DNA from: Neodiprion pinetum | Taxonomy: Eukaryota; Arthropoda; Insecta; Hymenoptera; Diprionidae | DNA: 64,000 nucleotides | Assembly: GCF_021155775.2 (NCBI RefSeq) | Contig: NC_060236.1 | Coordinates: forward strand, 7,857,087-7,921,086 | Reading direction: 5' to 3' | Shown: piece by piece, positions 47,728 through 60,792 of the stretch | Layout: every line of letters begins with the position of its first letter | How positions within the stretch are numbered: position 1 is the first letter of the stretch | The notes under the pieces: model-generated | What the model was told of the DNA's origin: nothing | Databases searched by the model: none | What the model saw: the letters and a program-made list of their open reading frames with translations, nothing else | Position numbers and translations under genes: made by a program

Positions 47728-48314
47728 TAACTTTTTGTATTACATATTATTTGATCTGATTTCACGTCGTTATAAGTTTTCTTTGTTATTATTATTGGAT
47801 TCATATTTACTCTTAACTTTTTGTATTGCATATTGTTTGATCTGATTTCACGTCAGTATAAGTTTTCTTTGTTATTATTATTGGGTTCATATTTACTCTT
47901 AACTTTTTGTATTGCATATTGTTTGATCTGATTTAACGTCGGTATAAGTTTTCTTTGTTATTATTATTGGGTTCATATTTACTCTTAACTTTTTGTATTG
48001 CATATTGTTTGATCTGATTTTACGTCGGTATAAGTTTTCTTTGTTATTATTATTGGGTTCATATTTACTCTTAACTTTTTGTATTGCATATTGTTTGATC
48101 TGATTTTACGTCGGTATAAGTTTTCTTTGTTATTATTATTGGGTTCATATTTACTCTTAACTTTTTGTATTGCATATTGTTTGATCTGATTTTACGTCGA
48201 TATAAGTTTTCTTTGTTATTATTATTGGATTCATATTTACTCGTTTGCATTACATATTGTTTGATGTGATTTTGCGTCGGTATAAGTTTTCTTTGTTATT
48301 ATTATTGCTTCATA
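47728..48314. repeat. 86-bp minisatellite, about 6.8 copies
   Basis: Units start with TAACTTTTTGTATT at 47728, 47814, 47900, 47986, 48072 and 48158, exactly 86 bp apart. A seventh, 5'-shortened copy begins at about 48241. Inner copies are nearly identical and the outer ones diverge, as expected for unequal exchange. It contains no open frame. Confidence 0.95.
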
Positions 48315-50963
48315 TACGTACAATTACACCTATATAATATTCAAAATCTTAACACTAAATATAATCGAGAGTGACAACGTGAATTAAAATCGAATACGAC
48401 TGAGCAGCAACACTCATTCAAGAAATTCGTGTCAGGAGTGTTCTGAGATTTGGTAAGTATTAAAAAGCATTTGTTACACATACCTGTGCATGATATATTT
48501 CAATTTTTATACTTGTTGTTGTCGTTGTCGTTATGATTGTTTTTATAAACAATCTTTTTATAAACGACAATCTGTGTTCTCTTGAAAAAAATGTACCGAC
48601 AACAACACGCGTCTATTTCTCGGCATGTTCTGTAATTGTTCATACCTTAAAAACACGTTGCGATATATGATATACTTACAACGTATATAAGTTATCGCTG
48701 TTCGAGGACCGTCGAAAATTCATTCGATACAAATACAACGACGGTTATTTCGCGTTATTTCTATCAACCCCTATCAAACACCGTCAAATATCGAAATACG
48801 CCACAGTTTTACCTCACGCGTTTCTTGGCTGACTTACGATTAGTATATGAGTAATAAACATAATATACGTCGCAGCGTAATAAATAAATACCCCGTAAAA
48901 TTTTGCCAACAGTATCATTATATTTATCGATCTATTTTATTATGACGCGTACACAGAAAGAGAGAGAGAGAGAGAGAACTGCAGCGTTATATAGATTCGT
49001 GCAATTTCGAACACATGCGAAACGCTCACACACACAAAAACAGACTCCACAGTGTCAAAAATTGTACGTAGTACACTTCTGTTTGTAAACATCAATCACC
49101 GATTAATTTACTTCTCGAAGAAACGCGATTTTTAACACTCACCGTCAAAAGATCAAAAATATCCTACGACGCTGCTTTCGCTGCGCTCTACCCCCCCCCC
49201 CCCCCCCCCCCCCCCCCCTCAAAACTCCCATCAGGATCCCAGTGCGCAGAACGCGCGTGCTGCGTTGAGAACGTCTCCTCTCTTGTTTTGTTATGACGCC
49301 GATATACGCGACCTGCCCTACGCCTGAAGTGCGTAAAGGCACACACGCCGATGTGGTATATGATTTGAGGATATGATGGCGTACGAATTTTTCTGTTTTT
49401 TTTCACACAGTTATTTATCGAATCCCGCGGCTTATGTCGGCATTTACGCTCTTATGAGGTACATGAATACATATATACATGTAATATAGGCATATGTATA
49501 CACAAAGTCTCGATTATTTACATCTCGATCTGTATATTATACATGTAGGTGTACGTCATATTTTTATTCCGTTCTACTCGTAGACCGTATTGAACTAGGT
49601 AACTCGATTATTTATTGATGTGAATGGGTGAAGAAATTTTGAAACTCATCTTATTATGCATTCGGATACTCCTCGATTACACTTGTGTATGTTATATAAT
49701 AATAGAGAAAATGACTAATGTTTACAAGGTATCGCCGTTTAATCGCATCTCTATTCGTAATTAATGTTATTATGTTTCTCTTATCGCATCCGCGTATTAT
49801 ACCAAAAGTGTATAATTTAGATACCTAACAAATTCTGTTACAATAACTCATACGTATACAAACATATATATGACATAAAAATGATGATTCACCCGCATAC
49901 TTCAGTAAATATATATAATGTTTGTTTGGTAGAGCCTAGCCTCCGTTTCTTCGATAGCGTCCGGCGTCGTAAAATCACGCGTTTCAAAGAATCAACGATT
50001 TTTTTCAACCGCGATATCAATTTCCGTAATCATATTGTAATACTTGTCGTCAATTTTCGATACACGGTATTAATGCATACACGCTTGGTATGCGCAATCT
50101 TACCTGTAATTAGTGCTGATTGCCGTTATGATATTATTACAACAAACTGCCATTCTTTATAAAATTTATCAAAGACGGTTTGTTGTACTTGGCCATTCGG
50201 TATAGCCATATAATTTATGTGTATTGCACATATCCACCCTCTTGTGCGGGATAAACTTATCGATTGGTGTTTCGGTTTCAGAAATTCGGGGGCGTCCCCT
50301 TATATATTCTCATCTCCCCTCGTCGTCTTTCCCTACCGTAGCAACAGCACTTATCGTGAGCTCTCGCTGCACCAGGGTGAATTGTATTCCGGTTACAAAA
50401 ATAACTTCCGAAGCTTTCTTAGCCCGTACATTATATGCTATATACATATGTGCTTCGGGAACTCCGCGGATGGTCCGTATCATCTATTTTCGCTTCAGAA
50501 AAACCAAACCAGTTTCATATATTAATGCGTATACACTACAAGTAATTTATACATTATTGGCACTCATCTCATCTCCAAAATTTAGTTGATAGATGTACAC
50601 ACACCGTATATATATATATATATATATATGAACAATATAATGATTATTCCTCCCGTTCGAATGTTTCGCTTGAATTAAAAATAGTGCAGCTAAAAATCGG
50701 CACGGCCGCTGATCGCACGCTTGCGATTCATTTCGGCTGTATTATCATCTCCCAAACTCACCGGTCATTTAGCGGTTTTTCACTTAAAAAAAAAAAAATA
50801 AACTATTCAAAAGAAATTCAACATTCAATTTGAGAAACATACGTCAATCTGCTCGAAGATTCTCTGGTTGATAGATTCTCGTTTCTGAAGCAGTTCTTCA
50901 AAATACTAGAAAAAAGCGTTATAACTATATTATAAGAAATAACTACGTTCTTTCGCCATCCTC

Positions 50964-50964
<1 letters not shown>
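48315..50964. other. Intergenic DNA with simple repeats
   Basis: Contains a strong donor-like TTTG/GTAAGT at about 48451, a GA repeat at 48958-48976, the 28-C run (separate entry) and an AT repeat at 50608-50628. No gene is supported. Confidence 0.35.
49191..49218. repeat. Poly-C run (28 C)
   Basis: Uninterrupted run of 28 C. ORFs across it encode only polyglycine on the minus strand. Confidence 0.9.

Positions 50965-51037
<73 letters not shown>
50965..51037. repeat. AC/GT microsatellite, about 36 units
   Basis: Perfect AC dinucleotide repeat. The minus-strand ORF through it (polyVal-Cys) is an artefact. Confidence 0.95.
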
Positions 51038-51038
<1 letters not shown>

Positions 51039-51821
51039 CCATTATTTTTCGACGAAAGTGTACGCACTTGGGTCAGTGATTTTGATGCTGATTTTTTTTT
51101 CTAAAGTAGGGTAGGAAAGGAGAAGAGCCTGAAAATTTCAGCGCGATACGATCAAATTTGGCCGCTGGAGAATTTTTTTTAAATTAAAAAAAAGTCGATT
51201 TTTTAGTCATATTGAAAAATTTGTATCTTAGTTTCTAATTAACTTAGAGACTCGTTCGAAACGGCATTCTTCTCTGTTTACTTTCTATTTTGAAGAAAAA
51301 AATGTATTTTCAGTTCAAACTGAAATTTGGGTGGGCGGAGAACTTCCAACTGAGTCACTGTTTTAGCGAAATTTTACCTAGTTTTTGAAAGGCTCTCAAA
51401 TCTATAGTTTTCAATGTAGAGGGTTGACTAACTGTTGATATTTTTCATTGAGGTCTATTCTGTCTATATCTGCCCTACATTTCATTAATGATGACCAGAT
51501 AAAAGGGGGAAAAATAACAAATGACATATTATTATTGTCGAAAGACTGAATACAATATCGCACGGTATCGTTTATCATTATTTCATGCTGTTTGCAAGTC
51601 TACTGTCTACAATTAATTACGCGTTATCACGTTTGTTGTTCTACGATGACTTTTACTTCTGAACTTTCGATTCATTGCAAAGTAAGCTTCACTGATACGA
51701 GTTCGATGGTAAATTCTACGCATTGCCGAACCTTCTATTAATTATTAGACAATTATTGTGATAGGTTGGCTGAGAGAAAAAAAGTAGTCATGTGACTTCT
51801 GACCGCGCACATTAATATTGC
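51038..51821. other. Intergenic DNA
   Basis: AT-rich with A and T runs; 51060-51480 has the look of an old interspersed repeat but no ends could be matched. Confidence 0.3.
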
Positions 51822-52654
51822 TTAACCCTTTGAGGGGCAGTGGGAAGTATACTTCCCACCTATGTTATTTTCGTTCTTTCTTTTTTTACCTCTTCGATGT
51901 TTCGTGGCTGTAACCTGTACTAAGGCATTTTCAGACTCTTAGGTTCCTAAATAATATAACCATTATGAAAAATTAGGCCAACTGAATTATTTTTTTTTTT
52001 TTACTTTTATAAACAATTTAAAAAAATCAATTTCTTCCGAAAAAAATCGGCTATTGCTGAACGAATAGAGCTAGAGCTCTGAAAATTTTGATGAATCTTT
52101 TCTATGATCCCTATCATATATATCTTGTGTAAATTTTTTGACACGCCGGTTTTTTCAAAAAAATAATTATGGAATTTTGAATAACCCCAAAACCCAATAA
52201 CCCAATAATCAAAATTGAAATACCCATGTTTTACGGTGTGCTGATTACGTAAGTAATATAATTTTACATGAGGCAAATGGCGAATACGAACCTGCAATAA
52301 AAATTGAACACTTGAACACTTGAATACTTGTAACTAGAGCTATTGTCGCACAGTACTTTGTCTGTTCTTTGCGTTTTTTCGATTTGAGTGGAAAAATGAG
52401 AAAGCAAAAACAAATAAGTAACTAGTTTCTACCCACGTCCACGTCGTTAGTTTTGTGTCACGCCGAGAGGGAGAATAAGCGCCATATTTCATTTTTTATC
52501 TAGGATTTTGAAAATAATAATCGCTATCTTGCATCCACGATCTTAAACGTTGCAAATTTATCCTCAGATTCGTAATCAGCGACCCCAAAAAACTCTTGTA
52601 TCACTTTGACTTTGATGATTGGTTTTTTTTTAAATGTGCCCCTCAAAGGGTTAA
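51822..52654. mobile_element. piggyBac-like MITE with TTAA duplications
   Basis: TTAA at 51822-51825 and 52651-52654 flank an element whose ends are CCCTTTGAGGGGCA and TGCCCCTCAAAGGG, a perfect 14-bp inverted repeat starting with the CCC typical of piggyBac ends. A perfect 20-bp palindrome lies just inside the left end (51840-51859). There is no transposase, so it must be moved in trans. Confidence 0.85.
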
Positions 52655-53716
52655 CACGCGTCGCGTCGTATTGGGTAGATAAAGGGAATATTAACTCGTT
52701 GCGAAGCGATTTTTCTCGTACAGTATCGCTTAGAACGTTCTACCTTTTTCCGTATGGAAGAAAATGCATTTCTTACTTCAAAATACGGTTATTGATTTTT
52801 AAAAGATCTCTTTAGCTTCTCCGAACCCTGCGAGACCCAGGGTTTGGGCCTGTCCCATACCGTAAACCGAGTTTCAATTGTTTCCTTAGCCCTCCAACTT
52901 GTCACGAACCTGGGACCCTGGCCTATTCCAGACTGTAAAGCAGGGAGAACGAGTTTTTCGTTCCGGGACCCCGAATTTCTAATTTCACCTTGCATTAATT
53001 TACATTCGGAATTATCTTCGTACCCATAAATATACCATCCAGTTGCCATACCCGTAGTATACGCATTTTAGGGCTTTCAGTGTGCAACTAATAACACTAT
53101 GTTGCCACTGTTTTCACACTCGCTACTATTTACCTCTATTTACATGTCTCTGATAACAAGAAAATGAAAATTTTGCTCTTCGCGTGAACGCGTCGCCCAA
53201 AATGTCTGGATGCCACTGTAGGACGAGGTTGATTTTAGTAATGTTATCACAACGAAACATTGGGAAAAAATAATTGATTTCTTAGTTTTACAATCATTTC
53301 GAAGAAACTAAGATTCCGAAATATGAGTGTGTTTTGTTTTGTTACGATTTACTAAATTTCAAACAGTCCGAAAATGGCGAAATAACGGTTTTACCCCAGC
53401 ATGAATCCTTACGATAACGTGAATAACTTCAATATGATTGTGTGGATGACTGGTTTCATTTTAAATCGCCCATCAGGGTCAACACAATAATTTCAAGACT
53501 TGTAAAAAAAGAAAAAAGAAAACCTGATTCGTCGGTAAATTTGAAGAGACGCATATTCTGTCATTCTGCTACAAAAAAAAATTCGCAAGGGTGAAACAGA
53601 ACACTAGACGATGTTGAAGCAATGAAAGGAATACGAAAGATTTACGTCCGAAAAAAAGGAAGTAGTAACGAACCGTACTTTCACTGCAAGAACAAATCAA
53701 CGTTAGGTTATTCATA
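52655..53716. other. Intergenic DNA
   Basis: Nothing recognisable; the antiparallel ORFs at 52789-53049 and 52844-53029 have no known content. Confidence 0.3.
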
Positions 53717-55445
53717 TAGCTATAACAAGCTGGAACAGCCGCATTCGAAAATCGGTAAATCTCCCGCGGAATAGTTAAGGGCTAATCAAAGGCTAATTAA
53801 ATGCTTTATTCGGAAATTAAATGCTCCACGTTTTTTTTTAAACCTGTGCTGGTGCCACCTCAGAAACCACGAGATCGACAAGAAATTTTGAAAAACTGTT
53901 CCTGCCAGAATTAAAGGCTCGTTAAAGGCTCCAGGAATCCATGTTTAAAAATTATTTTGTTGACCAATCTAGGTGAGAACACCCCCCGAACTCGAAAAAT
54001 TTCTTTGACGGAACAAGTTACAGGGTTCCTAAAGGCGTCAAAATTACTCTAAAATTAAAGGCTCTTGATACACTGTCCTTGCGTATTAAATGGTCCACCC
54101 CAGCACCAGATCTACGATGTTGTCAATAGGGAGCAAGACCTAAGACTGCCGCCCTCTACCACTAACTTAATCTAATTGTCAACTCAGTTTTATTTCTTAA
54201 GAACTGGAAATACATTCAGGTATTTCAGAAAAGCAATGACAAAGAGAAGTCAAAGAATGAAACAAATGATTTATTGCGCAAATAAATCACATAATGTTAT
54301 TGTTACAAAGGGTGAAATTATCCGTCTTACCCACCTTTATAATCATCTAGTAGTCATCATAGATAAAAGAAGTTTGTAAACGTCTTATGGCTTAAAATGA
54401 ATAAGATTTCTGCGTCAACCAGCATTCTTGCATAAACAGTCTTGTTTCAGACTTTAAACGAATAACACCGCATTTAGCAATAAACATAGTTTTCACAACT
54501 ATTTCATTTTTCGCTACTTATTTGCCACACAAGCTCAAGTACCCACATTTTATTTCATAATTCCAACGAGAGTTACAATATATTCGAGAAAACAAAAAGG
54601 TTGATGACTTGTCGTAGAACTGATATGAAATATTGGAACTTGATTAATTATTTTAAAATCTCATGTGGTATTTATTTTTATTATATAGTATATGCAACAA
54701 GATATCGTAGATAAAATATTCTGAGAAATATTCTTTATGCAGCTTGGATGCTACGGTAAATGCTCAGGTGGCAAAGGTTCGAATGAGAAAAACAAATGAA
54801 AAATGGCAAGAATATTTGTTGAAGAATGATTTGTAATATTCCGATTGAATAAAATCGAAGTACTCGCTGAAAGTCGATTTCTGTAATTCTTTATTAATGA
54901 ATTATATCTTTGAGTGATTATCCTCCTGTTACCAGCATGTAAAGAAACTAATTTTTGGAAATTTATTTCTGAAACGCTACGAATGTAATATTATGAATTT
55001 GATGCATATGTTTTTAGGTACATCTTGAAGAGTGTCTGTAAAACTTTTCGTAAAAAAATATTGATATTTTCATATAGTGATTTTGACGCCTCTAGGAACG
55101 CTGTAACTTATTCCGTCAAAGATTTACAGTGATGTTTCGAGTTCGGGGAGTGTTGTCGCCTAGGGGTGGCTTTCAAAAAATGTTTTAAACATGAATTCCT
55201 GGAGCTTTTAATGAGCCTTTAATTCTGGCGTGAATAGTTTTTCGAAATTTCTCTTCGATCCCATAGTTTTCGGCGTAACGGTTCTAGGATTATTTCGAGG
55301 TGGCACCGCCACAGGTTTTTTTTAAAAACGTGGAGCAATTAATTCGAAGATAGGGCACCTAATGAGCCATTAATTAGTCCTTAATTATTCCACAGGAGGT
55401 TTATCGATTCTCGAATGTGGCGGTTCCAGCTTGATATACATAGCT
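53717..55445. mobile_element. 1.7-kb element with very long terminal inverted repeats
   Basis: Left arm about 53717-54055 and right arm about 55072-55445 are diverged reverse complements. Shared blocks include CAAGCTGGAAC, GCTCCACGTTTTT, GGTGCCACCTC, CCGAACTCG and GGCGTCAAAAT. The 1-kb centre is AT-rich and without a transposase. The family cannot be named from the sequence. Confidence 0.75.
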
Positions 55446-56585
55446 TACTCATGTTTATTGTTGTAATATTCCAATATTTTGAAGCTGATACAGTCTTATT
55501 TTCCATTGGATTTTTCGTACTTGTCATATCCACTTATTTCTTCGTAATACAAGCATTATACAGAAGGAAACAACGTAGCTACATGAAAAAAATAATTTTT
55601 AGTAAAAAACATACATCTGAATATGTCGAAAATGCGTGATATTAAAAGACTCATAACTTCTCATAGAAGACCTTACCCGCTAAATAAACTTGTGTGAAAA
55701 GTTAGTATACTTTTAAAGGAATATGCGAGAAAAAAAATAAAATTCTAGAAAATCGTAAGTGAATTTTTTGACAATATGTATCACGTTAAATAACTCCGGC
55801 AGTTTTCAATCGACCTTCCTTACTTCGAGATCCTCTGAATGAAGCAAACAATACATTTTGGAAAAAAAAAAAAATTACTGGACTCCGTTTATTCATCCAA
55901 AAGTTGTGGCATTTTATAAATTTACGGAATGTGTAAAAATGGGTTTTTCACAAAAAATGGGAATAGCTGTACAGAGAGACGACGTTTTTTTAGACCAAAT
56001 GACTAAATATGAGTCTCCTCTAATTTGTCATTATCATGGATATTTTTTATAAGTTGCTTGAATTTTTCGCCCCGACCTTGATCGGTGATTTTAGATAGAA
56101 CAGGCCTACACTACTTTTTTGTGACCTCCATATTTATTAATCATAAAAAAATAGATTCTAAGGGTTTGAGATGCCACTATTTTAGTAAATATTTTTTCAT
56201 GGCAGATGCCACTGACACAACTACTTTTTCAGACTTCGATCGCTGGCAGCCCTGGCATGTAAACTCAAGCAACGTTCCAGTTTTCACGTATCATTCAATT
56301 TGCAATCAAATATGAGATTGAAGCTCTTTATTTTAATGTGACGATGCATTTTCAAGAAAATCGTTATTTCCTATAACTTAGGAATTATTTGAAATTCACG
56401 ATTAGTATACTATCGTACAGCAGAACATAAACATTATTTCCAAGTTTAATTCCTTCAACATAATTCTAAACTTGCAAAATAGGGATATTTTCTTCAGCAA
56501 TGAATTTAACAGAAATTTTAGAAATAAGAACTTTGTTGTTGGATTTGTTAGAAAACATCTAGCAATTTTGTTGTTTTTCTTCCAG
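55446..56585. other. Upstream flank or intron of the wech-like gene
   Basis: AT-rich sequence ending in a strong acceptor (TTTTTCTTCCAG at 56585), so at least its right end is an intron of the next gene. No other exon is seen. Confidence 0.5.
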
Positions 56586-56642
56586 ATTCAATTGGGAGTT
56601 GAAGTAGCTGATAAATTCGTTGAACAGGACGTGAGGCATAAA

Positions 56643-59049
56643 ATGTCCTCACGAAATAGTTTGAGTCCCACGTGGACATTTCCTTCTCGTAATAGTCCTG
56701 GGTGGGTCACCAGGGAGGTCTGTGGCAACTGCAATCAATCGAGTTCCAGGAATGTTCCCCAAGTGGTGGCAAAGTGTCTAGATTGCAAGTACCTTCTTTG
56801 CGAACCATGTCTGATGGCTCATCAAAGGGTACAAACTGATTAACACTATCATCTCTATGCTTTTAACATATTTTAGTTGATGCTAAAACACACTGTCCGA
56901 CTAAAGGGAGAATAAATGTATTAATGAAAACCTTTTTTCTGTCTAAAGGGTCGTCTGACAAGAAATCACAGAATTAAACTAGACACAAGAAGCAATACAC
57001 CAAGTCCATCTTCAGCTGTTACCTCTTACTCACCCCCACCAACTTCCTTCCTTCCCCCAATTACCTTCTATTGCGATGTTCATCGGGAAATTATAAAATT
57101 TTACTGCGAGCCTTGTAAAGTGGTATTATGTGAAGTATGCGTAAACAAGGATCACAGGGGTCATTTTGTGTACCAATTGTGGGGGGCTACTAGAGGTGGT
57201 GAATTTACTCCGCTCCATATATTGAATGAAATTTGCAGTGCAATCTCAAACATTCTACGAGGGATTGAACTAGTCGAGGTAATGACTTTTCTTGTTCAAT
57301 CCCAGCATATATATTAATAAAGTGGATCGGCCGAGTAATTTGATACCACAGTTCTGTATCATAAAAAAATACACAATTCTGATATGTCTTCTTTTTTTTT
57401 ATTCAGCATACTCACGAAAATATGGAGAGATGGGTGATTCAGACAGACCCTTTTTTGAGGATAAGGATCTCTGAAGGGTTTCCTATACTTTGTGAAGAGC
57501 AAGAGAAATTGCTGACTGCAATTCAGAGAATAAAGCTAATGAGAGACGAAAGACTAGAGGTTAGAGCAGAAGCTCTTACGAAAATACTCCTTCGACTATG
57601 GGATATTTTTAACAGACTCAGGGAAGCAATCGATCAACACACGACAAATAATCCGAACGAACTTTTGTGTATCAAGGAAACGGGTGCCAAAGAGGTTAGT
57701 TCTTTTTTCTTTTTATTTAGCAATATGTACATCGTTATTATGAGAAAATGTAATATTTTAACCACTTGCCAATCACAGGCGATCAATTAAAGGCAGTGAA
57801 AATTTGTATATATAAAAGGTGTATATTGCTCTTTCCAATATCTTTGACCATTAGGTAAGATAATAAATGACTAAAATCTACTTATATCTGTGCTCAGGTG
57901 CTTCAGATTCGTCAATATCAGAATTCTGTAGTACCCAGGGACGACGACTGGATGTCATTCCTAGATTCAGATTTCAATTTGGTAAATTCATTCGCCTCCG
58001 TGGGACCAGTCACTTTTGGAAATCCAGGTCCCATAGGAGATCATCGATCTGTTAGAGGTCGGACAGCGGCAATAGAAACTCCCATGGGCAGTAGTAGGAT
58101 AGTATCCAACTTCCCACGGCATGTCATACCTCGTGGGAGACCTGTGCTAGGATGCAATCTTATCGTATCTTTGAAAATCAATCGCAGTTTAAATTGTATG
58201 GGACTAAAAACAGTTGCTATTTGGGGTTCAGAAGGGAACAAAGATGGAGAGTTATGCAGACCCTGGGGTGTTTGCTGCGACAAGAATGGATATATCATCG
58301 TAGCAGACAGATCGAATAATCGTATTCAAATTTTTAAAGAAAATGGTACTTTTGTAAGAAAATTTGGTACCCAGGGCTCTGGTCCGGGTCAATTTGATCG
58401 ACCCGCCGGTGTAGCTACAGACTCGCAAAGCCACATTGTGGTTGCTGACAAAGATAATCATAGAATTCAAATTCTTACCTTCGAAGGACTATTTCTACAT
58501 ACCTTTGGTGAAAAGGGCTCTAGGCCAGGCCAATTCAATTACCCTTGGGATGTGGCTGTTAATTCTGAAGGCCAAATAGTTGTCTCTGACACACGAAATC
58601 ATCGTATTCAACTATTCACACACCAAGGTGTATATTTAGGAAAGTTTGGCTTCGAAAATACCACTGGTCCTTCAAAGCACTTTGATTCGCCTCGAGGTGT
58701 TGCTTTCTCTCCAGAGGGCAACATAATTGTAACCGACTTCAACAATCACCGGCTAGTCGTTATTCCGCCGAACTTGGGAACCGCAAGGTTCTTAGGTGGG
58801 GAAGGTACTGGTTCAAAGCAATTCTTGAGACCACAGGGTGTTGTGGTAGACGACGAAGGGCACATCATAGTTGCAGATTCTAGAAATCACAGGATACAGA
58901 TATTTGAGCCGTCAGGAGAGTTAATGTGGAGGATAGGAAGTTTGGGTAAAGCACCTGGCGAACTCGATAGACCCGCGGGCATAACATTAACACCCAATGG
59001 AGCAATAGTTGTCGTTGACTTCGGTAACAACAGAATTCAAATATTCTAG
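56643..59049 (+). CDS. wech: B-box/NHL protein of the Wech/TRIM71 (LIN-41) group
   Basis: Four coding exons: 56643-56828, 56949-57278, 57407-57694, 57898-59049, all phase 0, giving 651 residues. B-box 1 is at about 26-60 (CGNC...CLDC...CEPC). B-box 2 is at about 102-135 (YCDVH...CEPC...CEVC...HRGH). A helical region (EEQEKLLTAIQRIKL) lies at 173-268. Six NHL repeats run from about 370 to the end, with RPWGVCCDKNGYIIVADRSN, the repeated DNHRIQI/RNHRIQL blocks and the last DFGNNRIQIF closing the propeller. NHL identity to TRIM71 is very high. No RING or filamin domain is present, as in Drosophila Wech, an adaptor at muscle attachment sites; related NHL propellers bind RNA. The frame is open upstream to the acceptor at 56585, so a longer N-terminus from an earlier exon is possible. 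Confidence 0.9.
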
Positions 59050-59194
59050 ATTTTAAGAAGCAAAAACCAATAACGTTGCAAAACTGTATAACTCAGAAAC
59101 TGAGGTCAATCACTTGATACATTTTTAGCAAGAAGTATGTAGCGTGTTATGTGTTTATAGAATCTTTTTTTCGAGTCGAGCTTAGGCATATATA

Positions 59195-59922
59195 CCGGGT
59201 GTCTCATTTTAATCTTACATCTAAATTATCTCGAAAAATATTGCTCTGATCAAATTTTGTTTGAAACAAAAGTTTTAGAGTTCAAAGGGGGACGTTAAAA
59301 AAAAAATTTTGTTGAAGGTCCCAAATTTACAATAGCGACGCTACGATGGCTGACATGGTTTTTTTTAAGGGAAACCTAACTTTTTTTTATGACAAAACAA
59401 TGCATTGCATTGAAACTAACAACTTTTGTAAGAAACATTTTTCGATTCAGATTGTGGTTTTCATGTTGGAACTCCATTTTTGACTATTTAGCGCTGTCCG
59501 GAAGGTACCATACAAAACCCAAACAAACCTGCCCACAATCATGCAACCTCAGACACGCACACACAGATGCATGCACACTTTTGTTTAGGTTTGTTTGGGT
59601 TTTGTATGGTACCTTCCGGACAGCGCTAAATAGTCAAAAATGGAGTTCCAACATGAAAACCGCAATCTGAATCGAAAAATGTTTCTTACAAAAGTTGTTA
59701 GTTTCAATGCAATGCATTGTTTTGTCATAAAAAAAAGTTAGGTTTCCCTTTAAAAAAAACCATGTCAGCCATCGTAGCGTCGCTATTGTAAATTTGGGAC
59801 CTTCAACAAAATTTTTTTTGAACGTCCCCCTTTGAACTCTAAAACTTTTGTTTCAAACAAAATTTGATCAGAGCAATATTTTTCGAGATAATTTAGATGT
59901 AAGATTAAAATGGGACACCCGG
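59195..59922. mobile_element. 728-bp hairpin element with 336-nt arms
   Basis: Arms 59195-59530 and 59587-59922 are equal in length and almost perfect reverse complements, with only a few mismatches, around a 56-bp loop containing CA repeats. Ends are CCGGGTGTCTC and its inverse, and TA borders each side (59193-59194, 59923-59924), the target duplication of Tc1/mariner-type transposition. Short ORFs in it are mirror artefacts. The high identity of the arms suggests recent origin or gene conversion. Confidence 0.92.
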
Positions 59923-59924
59923 TA

Positions 59925-60792
59925 TGTATACATGGGGTAAAGCTTAAGAACTGAATTTGCGATATCTAATATACGTAATGAAAGGTAAAAACATACTCAA
60001 TCTAATTTTGCCATCATCTTATTTGAATTGGAGTAGCGCCTTACAATGGGCAAATGGTGGAAATAAACTTGGAGCTAGAATAAATTTGCGAGTGTTTTCA
60101 ACAGTAGTCATGCTACAACTAAGAAGCTGCAGTTTAATGGCAGCTTTAAAATGAGTTCACTTTCATCTTATACTAAATAGAGTGAAATCAGGATTAGGTT
60201 ATATAGTTGAATCCTGAACTCAATTTCAACAAGGTATATTGCAATACATTTGAAGTATTTTATTTGCAAATAATATTGAAAGTATATATTAATTGAGTGA
60301 ATATAGTATTCAGATAACAGATAACAGATCTGATGGATGATTTTCAATGATTACTTTAGATATTGGGGGGTTATGCATGGTTTTTTTTTTTTTTTTACCA
60401 GCCTTTGAAAGCATGTGATGCAATTACAACTTGTTATAATATCATTTTAAATGATGTGCTGATCAAAAGCAGTATTGATAAAACTGCGTATGAAGATTTT
60501 TAAATCTTATGGTAGGCTTTACTGTTACTGTGTATTCCTTATAAATTTAACCTGACGAAAGAACTACAAGAACGAAGTCAAATAGAAATTAGACCGTGTC
60601 TACCTCAATATAAAAAAGTACCATATAATTCAGACATTTGATGATTTTTCCAAGTTATTTATATGTGTGATAACAATTGCCAGAAATTTTTATTGCTGTT
60701 TAACAAGACTTGATGATTACGCGTAATGTCTTATTTTCCAAAAATATAGAATTGGTAGGATACTTTATAATAATAACAGTAATAATAGCAAT
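59925..60792. other. Intergenic DNA
   Basis: AT-rich with a T run at about 60381-60396. No gene is seen. Confidence 0.4.

Noticed and set aside
47728..48314. CRISPR-like array
   Set aside because: Units are contiguous with no unique spacers and the genome is eukaryotic; it is a minisatellite.
49145..49406. Polyglycine ORFs
   Set aside because: Translation of the 28-C run.
50818..51042. Minus-strand Val-Cys repeat ORF
   Set aside because: Translation of the AC microsatellite.
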